NCBI GenBank assembly: GCA_947488435.1
Contig: CANKZG010000001.1
Coordinates: 62,001 to 126,000, forward strand
DNA: 64,000 bases
Direction: 5' to 3'
DNA from: an uncultured Flavobacteriaceae bacterium
Lineage (GTDB): Bacteria > Bacteroidota > Bacteroidia > Flavobacteriales > Flavobacteriaceae
The notes under the pieces: model-generated
Told to the model about the DNA's origin: nothing
The model's database searches: none
The model's input: the letters and a program-made list of their open reading frames with translations, nothing else
Position numbers and translations under genes: made by a program
Shown here: positions 18,027 through 25,764 of the stretch, piece after piece
How the letters are laid out: each line of letters starts with the position of its first letter
Numbering within the stretch: the first letter of the stretch is position 1

Positions 18027-18504
18027 AATTATCGTATTAATGCTAGGCATCTTATTTACTGGACTCACTGCAGGATTATGTTTTACGTGGTCTAATGCTA
18101 TCACACCAGGAATTGGAAAGCTTAATGATTTAGGTTTCCTGCAAGCGTTTCAAGCGATGAACCGCGCCATCATTAACCGCAGTTTTCTCATCACCTTTTT
18201 TGGACCAGTAATACTGCTATTCATCAATGCCTATTTGCATCGTAGTGCACATCCCACGACATTTTGGTCATTTATGCTAGCTGCTATTTTATTCTTAATA
18301 GGAATCGGATTGATAACGGTTTTCAAAAATGTACCGCTTAACGAACTATTGGATAAGACGGTGCTAGAAAACCTTTCAGCATTAGAATTGAAAGACTTAC
18401 GAACCAAATTTGAGCAACCTTGGAATCGTTGGCATATTCAGCGTACTGTTGCCTCATTTACATCCTTTGCACTATTGCTTATAGGGATGATATACAACAA
18501 GTAA
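18010..18504 (+). CDS. DUF1772 (anthrone oxygenase-like) membrane protein
   Basis: A 164-residue protein with four transmembrane segments. The first helix GLTAGLCFTWSNAITPG and the following FLQAFQAMNRAIINR are characteristic of DUF1772, a family related to fungal anthrone oxygenases. The biochemical role in bacteria is not set, though oxidation of an aromatic or quinone-like compound is consistent with the redox neighbours. It overlaps the cytochrome gene and lies 24 bp before the NmrA gene. Confidence 0.82.
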   Translation: MEINFKIIVLMLGILFTGLTAGLCFTWSNAITPGIGKLNDLGFLQAFQAMNRAIINRSFLITFFGPVILLFINAYLHRSAHPTTFWSFMLAAILFLIGIGLITVFKNVPLNELLDKTVLENLSALELKDLRTKFEQPWNRWHIQRTVASFTSFALLLIGMIYNK

Positions 18505-18528
18505 TTATTAATCTAAAAACAAATAAAA

Positions 18529-19368
18529 ATGAAAACTGAAAACATCGTAGTCATCGGAGGGACTGGTAAAACTGGTCGCCGAGTAGTGAAAAATTTAAAG
18601 GAAGCTGGATACAACGTTCGAGCTGTTGGCCATAGCACCACTCCCGCTCTAGATTGGGAAAAACCAGAAACGTACGACGCTGTACTAGAAGGTATGGATA
18701 GAGCTTATATTGTGTATTACCCAGATTTAGCAGTACCCGGCTCAAAAGAGGCCATAACCACCCTAACCGAAAAGGCTAAAAAAGCTGGACTACAAAAAGT
18801 AGTATTGTTATCGGGTAAAGGAGAAACTGAGGCGGAAGCCTGCGAACAAATTGTAGCAAATTCTGGCTTAGACTACACCTTAGTAAGAGCATCTTGGTTC
18901 AACCAGAATTTTAGTGAAGGTGCTTTTATAGACTTTGTATTGGATGGTGTTGTAGCACTACCTATGCCAGAAGCTAGAATTCCCTTTGTAGATGCAAATG
19001 ACATCGCAGATGTAGTTTCTAAGGTATTAGTGGATGACGCTTACAACGGCCAAACTATTACCGTAACGGGTCCAGAGATGAGAACTTTTGAAGAAGTTGT
19101 TGGGATTATGGCAAAAGCTTGTAACAGAGAGCTACAGTATGTGCCTATTTCTATTGAAGAATTTAAGGATGGAATGAGAAAAGCGGGATTGCCAGATTCT
19201 TATGTTTGGCTCTTTGGTTACCTATTCAAAGAAGTTCTAGGAAATCCAGACAACCAAGAGATTTCTTATGACGTTGAAAAAGTATTAGGTAGAAAAGCTA
19301 TTGACTTTACCGAGTATGCTGAACAAGTAGCAGCAACTGGGGCTTGGAATCCTGTAACAACCGCATAA
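18529..19368 (+). CDS. NmrA-like NAD(P)-binding oxidoreductase
   Basis: A 279-residue atypical SDR with the motif IGGTGKTGRRV at the N-terminus, then LVRASWFNQNFSEG, a pattern found in NmrA/HSCARG-type redox sensors and NAD(P)H:quinone oxidoreductases such as QorB relatives. The residues following (PMPEARIPFVDANDIADV) complete the domain. It probably binds NADPH and handles quinones or azo compounds, or senses the NADPH/NADP ratio. It is third in the operator D unit. Confidence 0.86.
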   Translation: MKTENIVVIGGTGKTGRRVVKNLKEAGYNVRAVGHSTTPALDWEKPETYDAVLEGMDRAYIVYYPDLAVPGSKEAITTLTEKAKKAGLQKVVLLSGKGETEAEACEQIVANSGLDYTLVRASWFNQNFSEGAFIDFVLDGVVALPMPEARIPFVDANDIADVVSKVLVDDAYNGQTITVTGPEMRTFEEVVGIMAKACNRELQYVPISIEEFKDGMRKAGLPDSYVWLFGYLFKEVLGNPDNQEISYDVEKVLGRKAIDFTEYAEQVAATGAWNPVTTA

Positions 19369-19389
19369 CTGTTGTTGATAGCGGGTGTG

Positions 19390-19428
19390 GCCCGTTGTAA
19401 AGAATTAATTCGAATTTATACAACGGGC
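19390..19428 (+). promoter_or_regulatory. 10-bp stem, 19-nt loop hairpin before the CPBP gene
   Basis: GCCCGTTGTA (19390-19399) and TACAACGGGC (19419-19428) are perfect reverse complements. No T run follows, so it is not a classical intrinsic terminator; a mRNA processing or attenuation structure between the NmrA-like and CPBP genes is possible. Confidence 0.45.
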
Positions 19429-19482
19429 AATACACCTAACCGCATTGAATACTTCAGCCATCATCATCAAAAAACGAACATT

Positions 19483-20286
19483 ATGAAAAAATCAAAACTA
19501 CCAACGTACCCGAGCATAGGGCAAAGTTTTGCGATTACAGGAATCATCATTATTGCAATGATGATAGTAAGCGTTGTTATTCCTGCCCTTAATAAAGTTG
19601 TGGGTAATGAGACTGCTGCACTACTTTTTCAAATTTTGGCAATGGGAATTCCATTTTTGATAGTTTTTAGAATCAAAAAAAGAAAGTCTTCTGGAAAAGC
19701 ATTTAACCTAACAGTAAAAAACAAAAGAATAATACCATTTTTAATAGTCGGCGGGATAGTACTATTATTAGGCGTGGTAGGGCCAATTTCTGCTTTAATA
19801 CCAGTTCCAGAAGGTATGGAACTAGCATTTGCCAAAGCGGCAAGTCAAACCGGACTTTCAACTTTTATGTTAATGGTCATTGCTGCACCTGTTCTGGAAG
19901 AATTGATTTTTAGAGGAATAATTCTAGACGGTTTGTTGCATAGGTACTCGCCTAGAATATCCATCTTAATTTCTAGTCTATTGTTTGCTATAGTTCATTT
20001 AAATCCGTGGCAATTTGTAGCGGGATTCATTATGGGGGCGTTTCTTGGATGGGTGTACTACAGAAGTAAGAGTATGTTGGCGGCTATAATAATTCACGCT
20101 TCAGCCAATTTTAGTGTGTACTTTCTAAGGTTTTTCATTGATTCATCAATGATAGACAAGAATTACATTGAAAGCGTAGGTGGCTTGACCAACTTTACAC
20201 TAATACTTTTAAGCTCAATTTTAGTTGTGTACATCTGTATCTATTTCTTGAAAAGAGAATTTAGAAATAAGCTTCAAACTAATTGA
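19483..20286 (+). CDS. CPBP-family (Rce1-like) intramembrane glutamic protease
   Basis: About 267 residues from the ATG at 19483; a start at 19372 would read through the hairpin and is unlikely. It has seven to eight hydrophobic segments and the three CPBP motifs: EELIFR (EExxxR), a His within AIVHLNPWQF, and a HASAN (HxxxN/B) motif near the C-terminus. Members cleave prenylated or other membrane-associated peptides; some protect against bacteriocins. It may be the last gene of the operator D unit or start its own. A second CPBP gene lies at 21581. Confidence 0.88.
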   Translation: MKKSKLPTYPSIGQSFAITGIIIIAMMIVSVVIPALNKVVGNETAALLFQILAMGIPFLIVFRIKKRKSSGKAFNLTVKNKRIIPFLIVGGIVLLLGVVGPISALIPVPEGMELAFAKAASQTGLSTFMLMVIAAPVLEELIFRGIILDGLLHRYSPRISILISSLLFAIVHLNPWQFVAGFIMGAFLGWVYYRSKSMLAAIIIHASANFSVYFLRFFIDSSMIDKNYIESVGGLTNFTLILLSSILVVYICIYFLKREFRNKLQTN

Positions 20287-20320
20287 GATTCCATAATAGT
20301 ACCTTTTAAAACATAGCTTT

Positions 20321-21577
20321 ATGAAACGATTTTTAAAATATACAGGACTTGCAATTGTATTAATGGTAGTCCACACTTTAGTAGTTTTCCTTGGCACGGA
20401 TAACGGGTGGTGGTATACACCGTTTACAAAAGAGAGAGCACCTGAAACATTTATTGCCTCGGTGCAAAAAGAGCTTCATAACGAGTTCGTGGGTAATATG
20501 GCTTTGGGAGTTTTTAAAAATGGAAAACTTACAGCAGAGTCTTTTCATTCTAATGATAAACTTGTAGATAGAAATACTGTTTTTCAAGTGGCATCATTAT
20601 CTAAGTATGTTTCTGCCATTGGCGTGATGAAACTTATTCAGGATGGCAAGTTAGATTTAGATGTTCCAATAAACCAATACCTGACCAGGTGGAACTTACC
20701 GAAAAGTGACTTTGACAATTCAAAAGTAACAGTAAGACGTTTGTTAAGTCATACCGCAGGATTAACCGATGGTCTCGGTTATGCGGGTTTTGAAAATACA
20801 GAAGATGTTCAAACTTTAGAAGCATCCTTAACCAAAGCGAAAGATGCCGACCCTGGTAGCGATGGTTTTGTAAAAGTTGGTGTTCAGCCGGGGAGTGAAT
20901 GGAATTATTCAGGTGCTGGTTTCACTCTATTACAACTCATTGTTGAAGAAGTCACAGGGCAGACTTTTGATGCTTATATGAAAACGGAAATCTTTGACCC
21001 TTTACAAATGACATCTTCATTTTATCAGTGGGATGAAACCTTCCGAGATGGACTATGCAATTTCTATAATTCAGACGGTTCTAAAGCATCTCAGCGGTAC
21101 TATACAGCGCAAGCTGCTAGTGCACTTTATACTACTTTGGGAGACTTAGAAAAGCTTTTCTATCTATTTGATGAAGACAATGCTAATCAAAAACCACTAT
21201 CTATTGAGTTTCAAAAAATGATGTGGCAAGTTGAAGCAGAAACGCTTGGAGCTCCCATCTACGGCTTAGGTACTTTTTTATATGCCGAAATAGATAAGAA
21301 TAACTTTATCATAGGTCACGACGGAAAGAACAACCCACCTATTAACACGGCTTTTCGATACAATCCTGTAACAAAAGATGGCATTATTCTTTTAACAACA
21401 GGAAGCGCTGATTTTGCCACAAGAATAGCGAGCGATTGGGTGTATATCCACACAGGTAAAGTAGATGCACTTCTCTTTAAAAGGCAACTAGGAAAGATGA
21501 TTCAAATTATGATTATTGGCGTGGTCATCATTTTGGTTTTGGTCATATCTATCGCTTTCATTCGTAAAAAAAACTAA
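20321..21577 (+). CDS. Membrane-anchored serine hydrolase, class C beta-lactamase fold
   Basis: A 418-residue protein with an N-terminal signal anchor and a C-terminal transmembrane helix (IMIIGVVIILVLVISIAF). The catalytic motifs are SLSK (in VASLSKYVSA), YSG (in WNYSGAGFTLLQ) and HDGKN in the third position. It is the fourth member of this family in the window and stands between two CPBP protease genes with gaps of 34 and 3 bp, so all three are probably transcribed together. Confidence 0.85.
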   Translation: MKRFLKYTGLAIVLMVVHTLVVFLGTDNGWWYTPFTKERAPETFIASVQKELHNEFVGNMALGVFKNGKLTAESFHSNDKLVDRNTVFQVASLSKYVSAIGVMKLIQDGKLDLDVPINQYLTRWNLPKSDFDNSKVTVRRLLSHTAGLTDGLGYAGFENTEDVQTLEASLTKAKDADPGSDGFVKVGVQPGSEWNYSGAGFTLLQLIVEEVTGQTFDAYMKTEIFDPLQMTSSFYQWDETFRDGLCNFYNSDGSKASQRYYTAQAASALYTTLGDLEKLFYLFDEDNANQKPLSIEFQKMMWQVEAETLGAPIYGLGTFLYAEIDKNNFIIGHDGKNNPPINTAFRYNPVTKDGIILLTTGSADFATRIASDWVYIHTGKVDALLFKRQLGKMIQIMIIGVVIILVLVISIAFIRKKN

Positions 21578-21580
21578 AAA

Positions 21581-22333
21581 ATGATGATATCGTATCCACT
21601 CATCAAGCCTAAATATTATTGGTCTTTGATAAAGGACTTAAGTGCTTTTATTAAATCCCCTGTCTATAATACAGGGCTGCAAAAAAGTACGAGAAGTAAA
21701 GTCTATGACACCATCGGGCTCTTTTTAATCAAGGTAGTTTTCTCAGTAGTAGTAGCGTCATTACTTCAGTTCATTTATGACCCTGAGAATCTGACTTCAA
21801 CAAATATGGCAGAGCGTTTTTCTCCTATACTTCTATTGGTGGTTGGTGGGGTTGTATTACCACTATTTGAAGAGATTACCTTTAGACTGTCACTAAAATT
21901 TAATCCAATATATCTTGCCTTAACCACCGGGGGATTTTCATATTACATTCTAACTAAGGCAGTCTTTAAAAGTAGATTATCCCTTATAGATGACTCATTA
22001 TGGTATAGAGTAATAACCGCTGTTATAATAGTTCTAATTACGTATGCCGTTTGCAGAAAAAAGAAAATTTGTTTAGTGTTACGGCAATTTTGGGAGAAGA
22101 ATTTTAGAGTGATATACTACTTGTCTTGCCTAAGTTTTGCTTGGTTACACATTTTTAATTTTGAGTTAAGTTTAGTCAACCTTTTGTGGATGCCTATTCT
22201 AACACTTCCACAACTATTCAGCGCAACTATTGCAGGATATACAAGGGTTGCCTTTGGTTTTCAATATCCACTTTTGGTACATATGACAACCAACATTTTC
22301 TTTTTGAGTCTTACATTTTTACCGATGGACTAA
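21581..22333 (+). CDS. CPBP-family intramembrane protease, divergent
   Basis: A 250-residue membrane protein with about six hydrophobic segments. The EEITFR motif (EExxxR) is followed by His-containing FAWLHIFNFE and HMTTN, the three active-site motifs of CPBP glutamic proteases, although spacing to the first motif is wider than usual because of an inserted segment around residues 110-165. It lies 3 bp after the serine hydrolase gene and is convergent with the AraC gene. Confidence 0.8.
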   Translation: MMISYPLIKPKYYWSLIKDLSAFIKSPVYNTGLQKSTRSKVYDTIGLFLIKVVFSVVVASLLQFIYDPENLTSTNMAERFSPILLLVVGGVVLPLFEEITFRLSLKFNPIYLALTTGGFSYYILTKAVFKSRLSLIDDSLWYRVITAVIIVLITYAVCRKKKICLVLRQFWEKNFRVIYYLSCLSFAWLHIFNFELSLVNLLWMPILTLPQLFSATIAGYTRVAFGFQYPLLVHMTTNIFFLSLTFLPMD

Positions 22334-22358
22334 AAAAGAATTTCAGTGAATTTTTGGA

Positions 22359-23213
22359 TTACTTAATCTGGCTTGGGCGATAGCCAAACTTTTTCGCGAA
22401 AGCGTTAGAAAATGAACTAAGGCTATCGTACCCCACTTGCCAAGCGGCTTCTTGCACTGTGGCTTCGTTCTCACTAATCAGTTTGTGGGCGGAAGTGAGT
22501 CTTTCGTTTTGAAGATATTTAAAAACGGGGACGCCAAAGATAGCTTTAAATTCCTTTTTAAGTCGAGTCGTGTTAAATCCAATGGCTTTGGAAAGCTCTG
22601 AAAGTGAAGGTGGATTTTCTAAATTTTCCAGAAGAATCTCTTTTGCCTTATTCAATTGTTCTCTATGCAGTGGCTTCGAAGCTTCTTCCTGCTTCAATGC
22701 AAGCTGACCAAAGAAATGTGATAATAATGCGGTAATCTGACTTCTAAAAAACATCATTTTGGTTTTTCCAAAATAGTTATTTGAGAAAAAGGCATCAACG
22801 ATATTTTCCATCTCTGGTGTCATAAAGAAACTCGGACCTTCTACGTAATGGTCTTTTGGATTTACCAATTCGTTCAAAAGGTCTGAAAATAATTCACCCT
22901 CTTCATTGGGAAGTGTTTCAAGCTTACTCATCTTTGTAGCCACGACAATACATCTTAAACTTTTATCGGGGCTAATGGTATGCTCAAATTCTACTTTTTC
23001 GTCTGCATAAAAAGCAAAGGATAGTCCTTTTGTGTAGCGAAAATCTTTTTTCTTTTCCCCATACTTAACTGCTAAATCTACATTACCAGAACCATAAAAA
23101 GCGACAGCTACTATGGGCTCATCAAAATAACACGTATCCACTTCTACCTTAGATGAATTTGCTTCTTCAACTAAAATTACGAAGTCATTGATATGGATAA
23201 AATCGCGGGTCAT
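22359..23213 (-). CDS. AraC family transcriptional regulator
   Basis: A 284-residue regulator with an N-terminal cupin-like sensing region of about 170 residues and two C-terminal helix-turn-helix motifs: PPSLSELSKAIGFNTTRLKK and the second with EAAWQVGYDSLSSFSNAF, ending FGYRPSQIK. It lies at the right edge of the redox/hydrolase region in which four related operators were found, so it is a candidate regulator of them. A palindrome copy at 22392-22401 encodes part of AFAK in the recognition helix. Confidence 0.9.
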   Translation of the reverse strand: MTRDFIHINDFVILVEEANSSKVEVDTCYFDEPIVAVAFYGSGNVDLAVKYGEKKKDFRYTKGLSFAFYADEKVEFEHTISPDKSLRCIVVATKMSKLETLPNEEGELFSDLLNELVNPKDHYVEGPSFFMTPEMENIVDAFFSNNYFGKTKMMFFRSQITALLSHFFGQLALKQEEASKPLHREQLNKAKEILLENLENPPSLSELSKAIGFNTTRLKKEFKAIFGVPVFKYLQNERLTSAHKLISENEATVQEAAWQVGYDSLSSFSNAFAKKFGYRPSQIK

Positions 23214-23671
23214 TTTTCGAATGTCAATTTAATAAATTTTGAGATTTTATCATACATTGTTCCTCTGATTTTAGGTTCGTCAAATTCTTTTGTAAAGGCT
23301 GTAATGTGATGTCATTCAGCACATTCCCTTTCATTTCGTTACTCTTCATTTAAGGAAAAGAGCTTCACTATAAACATCTTGGACACAATCCCCACTTTTG
23401 ACTTTTCATTCCGTTAACCCTCTCCGTTGCTCTGGAAAGGAACACTTCATTCCCAAGTAAAAAGCGTGAATTAAGTCCGCTTCAAATAAGGAAAATTGTA
23501 TTTGTCATAGTGTTCCACTTCCTATGCTTTCGTACTTCACAAGGCGTTTAGACTCACATCCCGAGTCGTCACCGCTATACCTTTTTTTGACAGCAAAATA
23601 ACAACATTCACCCTTGGACGACGGCATAAATCAGGCTCGTACCTCGCTTTTTTTTATACGTCTTACCAAGC
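23214..23671. other. 458-bp region without a protein gene, upstream of ssb
   Basis: No convincing reading frame is seen on either strand. It includes a short hairpin (GACTC 23551-23555, GAGTC 23563-23567) within a more GC-rich stretch at roughly 23520-23640, unlike the AT-rich flanks. It probably holds the araC promoter, the promoter of the ssb/radC unit, and perhaps a structured RNA or a replication or transfer site. The evidence is weak. Confidence 0.35.
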
Positions 23672-23722
23672 TTGAATATTGAACCAGACCAAGCAACAAA
23701 AAAAGGTAACAGTGACGGCTCT

Positions 23723-23866
23723 ATGGGAAGTAAATCTAAAATGAATCTTATGAAATCTTACAAAAACATCAAAAAGGAAGCAGAACAAAAGTTAAAAAAA
23801 CAACAAAAGGAAAACGCTCTGGATATAATAAGTAAATCAATAATTCAAACAAATATTAATCTTTAA
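23723..23866 (+). CDS. Small lysine-rich protein, unknown
   Basis: 47 residues from the ATG at 23723 (64 if the TTG at 23672 is used). The sequence is rich in Lys, Gln and Glu and should be helical. No family is recognised. It sits 10 bp before ssb in what looks like a single transcript, a common place for small uncharacterised genes on conjugative elements. Confidence 0.45.
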   Translation: MGSKSKMNLMKSYKNIKKEAEQKLKKQQKENALDIISKSIIQTNINL

Positions 23867-23876
23867 ATCTTTTATT

Positions 23877-24230
23877 ATGAGTACGCTAAAAAACAAAGTA
23901 CAATTAATCGGAAATGTGGGAAATGCTCCCGAAGTTAAAACCTTAGAAAGTGGTAAAAAAGTGGCTAATTTTTCGATGGCTACGAATGAAACTTACAAGA
24001 ATTCTAACGGGGAGAAAGTGCAAAACACCCAATGGCATAATATCGTGGCTTGGGATAAGATTGCTGAAATTATCGAGAAGTATGTCGGTAAAGGAAAAGA
24101 GGTAGCTATTGAGGGTAAATTAACGTCAAGAAGTTACGAAACTGAGGCAGGAGAAAAACGATATGTTACTGAAGTGGTAGCAAGCGAAATCTTGTTATTA
24201 GGTATCAAAGGCGAAGAAACTGCCGAGTAG
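23877..24230 (+). CDS. ssb: Single-stranded DNA-binding protein, element-encoded
   Basis: A 117-residue OB-fold protein with the SSB signature: KVQLIGNVGNAPEVK at the start and NTQWHNIVAWDKIAEI. It is shorter than chromosomal SSBs and its end (GEETAE) lacks the conserved acidic tail tip with Pro-Phe used for partner binding. Plasmid- and ICE-borne SSBs protect incoming single-stranded DNA in conjugation. A strong terminator follows. Confidence 0.93.
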   Translation: MSTLKNKVQLIGNVGNAPEVKTLESGKKVANFSMATNETYKNSNGEKVQNTQWHNIVAWDKIAEIIEKYVGKGKEVAIEGKLTSRSYETEAGEKRYVTEVVASEILLLGIKGEETAE

Positions 24231-24240
24231 TTAAAAAGAT

Positions 24241-24278
24241 AAAGAGGGCGCACCTGTGGAAAGTTTCGCCCTCTTTTT
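24241..24278 (+). terminator. Intrinsic terminator after ssb
   Basis: AAAGAGGGCG (24241-24250) pairs with CGCCCTCTTT (24267-24276), followed by T residues. Confidence 0.85.
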
Positions 24279-24306
24279 CATTTATAATCACATTAAGTAA
24301 ATTACA

Positions 24307-24756
24307 ATGAGAAACAAAGTTAATGAAATAAAAATAAGTTACGACGGTGGTATCAAATCCAAAAACTGGGTGCAAGTATCTACCTCGGCACAAGCTGCGG
24401 AAGTCCTATTTGAACATTGGGATAAAAGCACAATGCAATTACAAGAGACGTTTAAAATCGTACTCTTAAATAACAGTAATAAAGTGAAGGGGATTTGCCA
24501 AATTTCGCAAGGTGGAATTGCAGGAACCTTGGTAGATATGCGCATCCTTTTTGCAACGGTTTTAAAATCGCTTTCTGTGGGTTTGATATTAGCACATAAT
24601 CATCCAAGCGGAAAGTTGGAACCGAGTGAAGCGGATATAAAATTGACTAAAAAAATCAAGAAAGCAGCATCGGTTTTTGATATCCGATTATTAGACCATT
24701 TAATCTTTGCACCTGATGGCGATTATTACAGTTTTGCCGATAGTGGACAACTTTAA
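24307..24756 (+). CDS. RadC-like JAB-domain protein
   Basis: A 149-residue protein carrying the JAMM/MPN+ motif: HNHPSG (His97, His99, Ser101) and a downstream Asp110 in EPSEAD, with Glu47 as the likely upstream acid. It lacks the N-terminal helix-hairpin-helix part of full RadC. Such short RadC-like proteins are common on Bacteroidota conjugative elements and islands, with unknown substrate; a metal-dependent isopeptidase or nuclease-linked role is suggested by the fold. Confidence 0.88.
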   Translation: MRNKVNEIKISYDGGIKSKNWVQVSTSAQAAEVLFEHWDKSTMQLQETFKIVLLNNSNKVKGICQISQGGIAGTLVDMRILFATVLKSLSVGLILAHNHPSGKLEPSEADIKLTKKIKKAASVFDIRLLDHLIFAPDGDYYSFADSGQL

Positions 24757-24766
24757 ATTTTGTGTT

Positions 24767-24964
24767 ATGGTCTATATAAATTTTACAAACCTAGATAATG
24801 AGACGCAACAAAAATTGTTGTCTGATTCCAAGGAAGATGTGAAGCGAAAATTTGGAAATCAATTGAAACGATATGCCCAAGAAAATCATATTAATTATGA
24901 CACACTTTTAGAAGAAGAAGCAATGCGAAATTTATATTCTTACAATTTCGTTTTTAATATCTAG
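24767..24964 (+). CDS. Small protein of unknown function following radC
   Basis: 65 residues from the ATG at 24767, 10 bp after the radC-like stop. The sequence is polar, with a KRKFGNQLKRYAQENHINYD stretch. I recognise no family. A terminator follows directly, so it closes the radC unit. A longer start at 24707 would overlap the radC gene and is less likely. Confidence 0.55.
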   Translation: MVYINFTNLDNETQQKLLSDSKEDVKRKFGNQLKRYAQENHINYDTLLEEEAMRNLYSYNFVFNI

Positions 24965-24985
24965 AACGCACTATTTTAACCTAAC

Positions 24986-25016
24986 AGACCTTTGAAATTT
25001 CAAGGGTCTTTTTTTG
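24986..25016 (+). terminator. Terminator after the small radC-linked gene
   Basis: AGACC...GGTCT (24986-25009) forms a near-perfect palindromic stem with one G-T wobble, followed by seven T residues. Confidence 0.8.
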
Positions 25017-25354
25017 TTTCATTTTGAAATTCGCAACGATATTTCCATTCTATTAGTGATTGTTTTAAAATACCATTTTTCACTTCTTAAAAAAGAGAGC
25101 TTTCTTTTTAAGCAGATAAAAAGCCATTACATTTTTGGATGTAATGGTACTTGTTTTTTGTCCCGCGGGCGGGACGAAAAGGAATAGCAAGAGGGTAACA
25201 CGCTGGCGCGATGTTTCATTTTTCCTTTTCTCCGAAACCCTTATCAATAGGGCTTTTTGGACCATTGCTTGTTTTGAATTTTTGATTTTTAAGCTCAGTT
25301 TTTTCTGAAAAAACCTTTGCAGCCCAATAAAATCAAACAATTTTTTCTGAAAAA
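25017..25354. other. Intergenic region with GC palindrome; candidate origin of transfer
   Basis: This 338-bp gap lies directly before the mobilization genes, where oriT usually sits. It contains the perfect palindrome GTCCCGCGGGCGGGAC (25160-25175, 7-bp arms) within AT-rich DNA, followed by a GC-rich stretch to about 25215 (including CACGCTGGCGCG). No nick site can be named from sequence, so oriT is an inference from position and composition. Confidence 0.45.
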
Positions 25355-25753
25355 ATGGATAAAGGTTATGAAAAAGAACGGTTTGAAAAGCTAGGAATTA
25401 AGGTTTCTGTGGCGAAGAAGTTTAGGCAATTCTGTAAAAAAATGTCGCTATCACAATCAATGACGTTGCTACTTATGATTCAGTTTTTTGAAGATAATGG
25501 CATCTCTCCACACGAGTCTGTTGGACCAAAAATGCAAACGCTGGAATCCTTAATTAAGAAGCGAATTAATGGTGTAATTGCCATTATGAAAGACATCGAA
25601 AAGAATCAAACTAAACCTACAGTTGCGATGATACAATCTTTATTTCAACAGGCAGAACCAGAACAAAAAAAATTGCTTTTGGAAAAGGAAGTTCCCAAAG
25701 AAAAGAACACGATACGCTTTCGCGAAAAGCTAGAAACTGACAACGAATTGTAA
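25355..25753 (+). CDS. Relaxosome accessory protein, BfmA/BtgA-like
   Basis: A 132-residue, highly basic protein with an N-terminal ribbon-helix-helix-like segment (KVSVAKKFRQFCKKM) and a helical tail. Size, charge and position just before the relaxase fit BfmA/BtgA-type mobilization proteins of Bacteroidota, which bind oriT and help relaxase loading. A palindrome copy (25718-25727) encodes FREK near the end. It lies 11 bp before the relaxase gene. Confidence 0.72.
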   Translation: MDKGYEKERFEKLGIKVSVAKKFRQFCKKMSLSQSMTLLLMIQFFEDNGISPHESVGPKMQTLESLIKKRINGVIAIMKDIEKNQTKPTVAMIQSLFQQAEPEQKKLLLEKEVPKEKNTIRFREKLETDNEL

Positions 25754-25764
25754 AATAAATAGCT

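Noticed and set aside
25080-25340. An 86-codon reverse-strand gene before the mobilization genes
   Set aside because: It reads through the GC palindrome and a likely oriT region and has a low-complexity Lys/Phe sequence.
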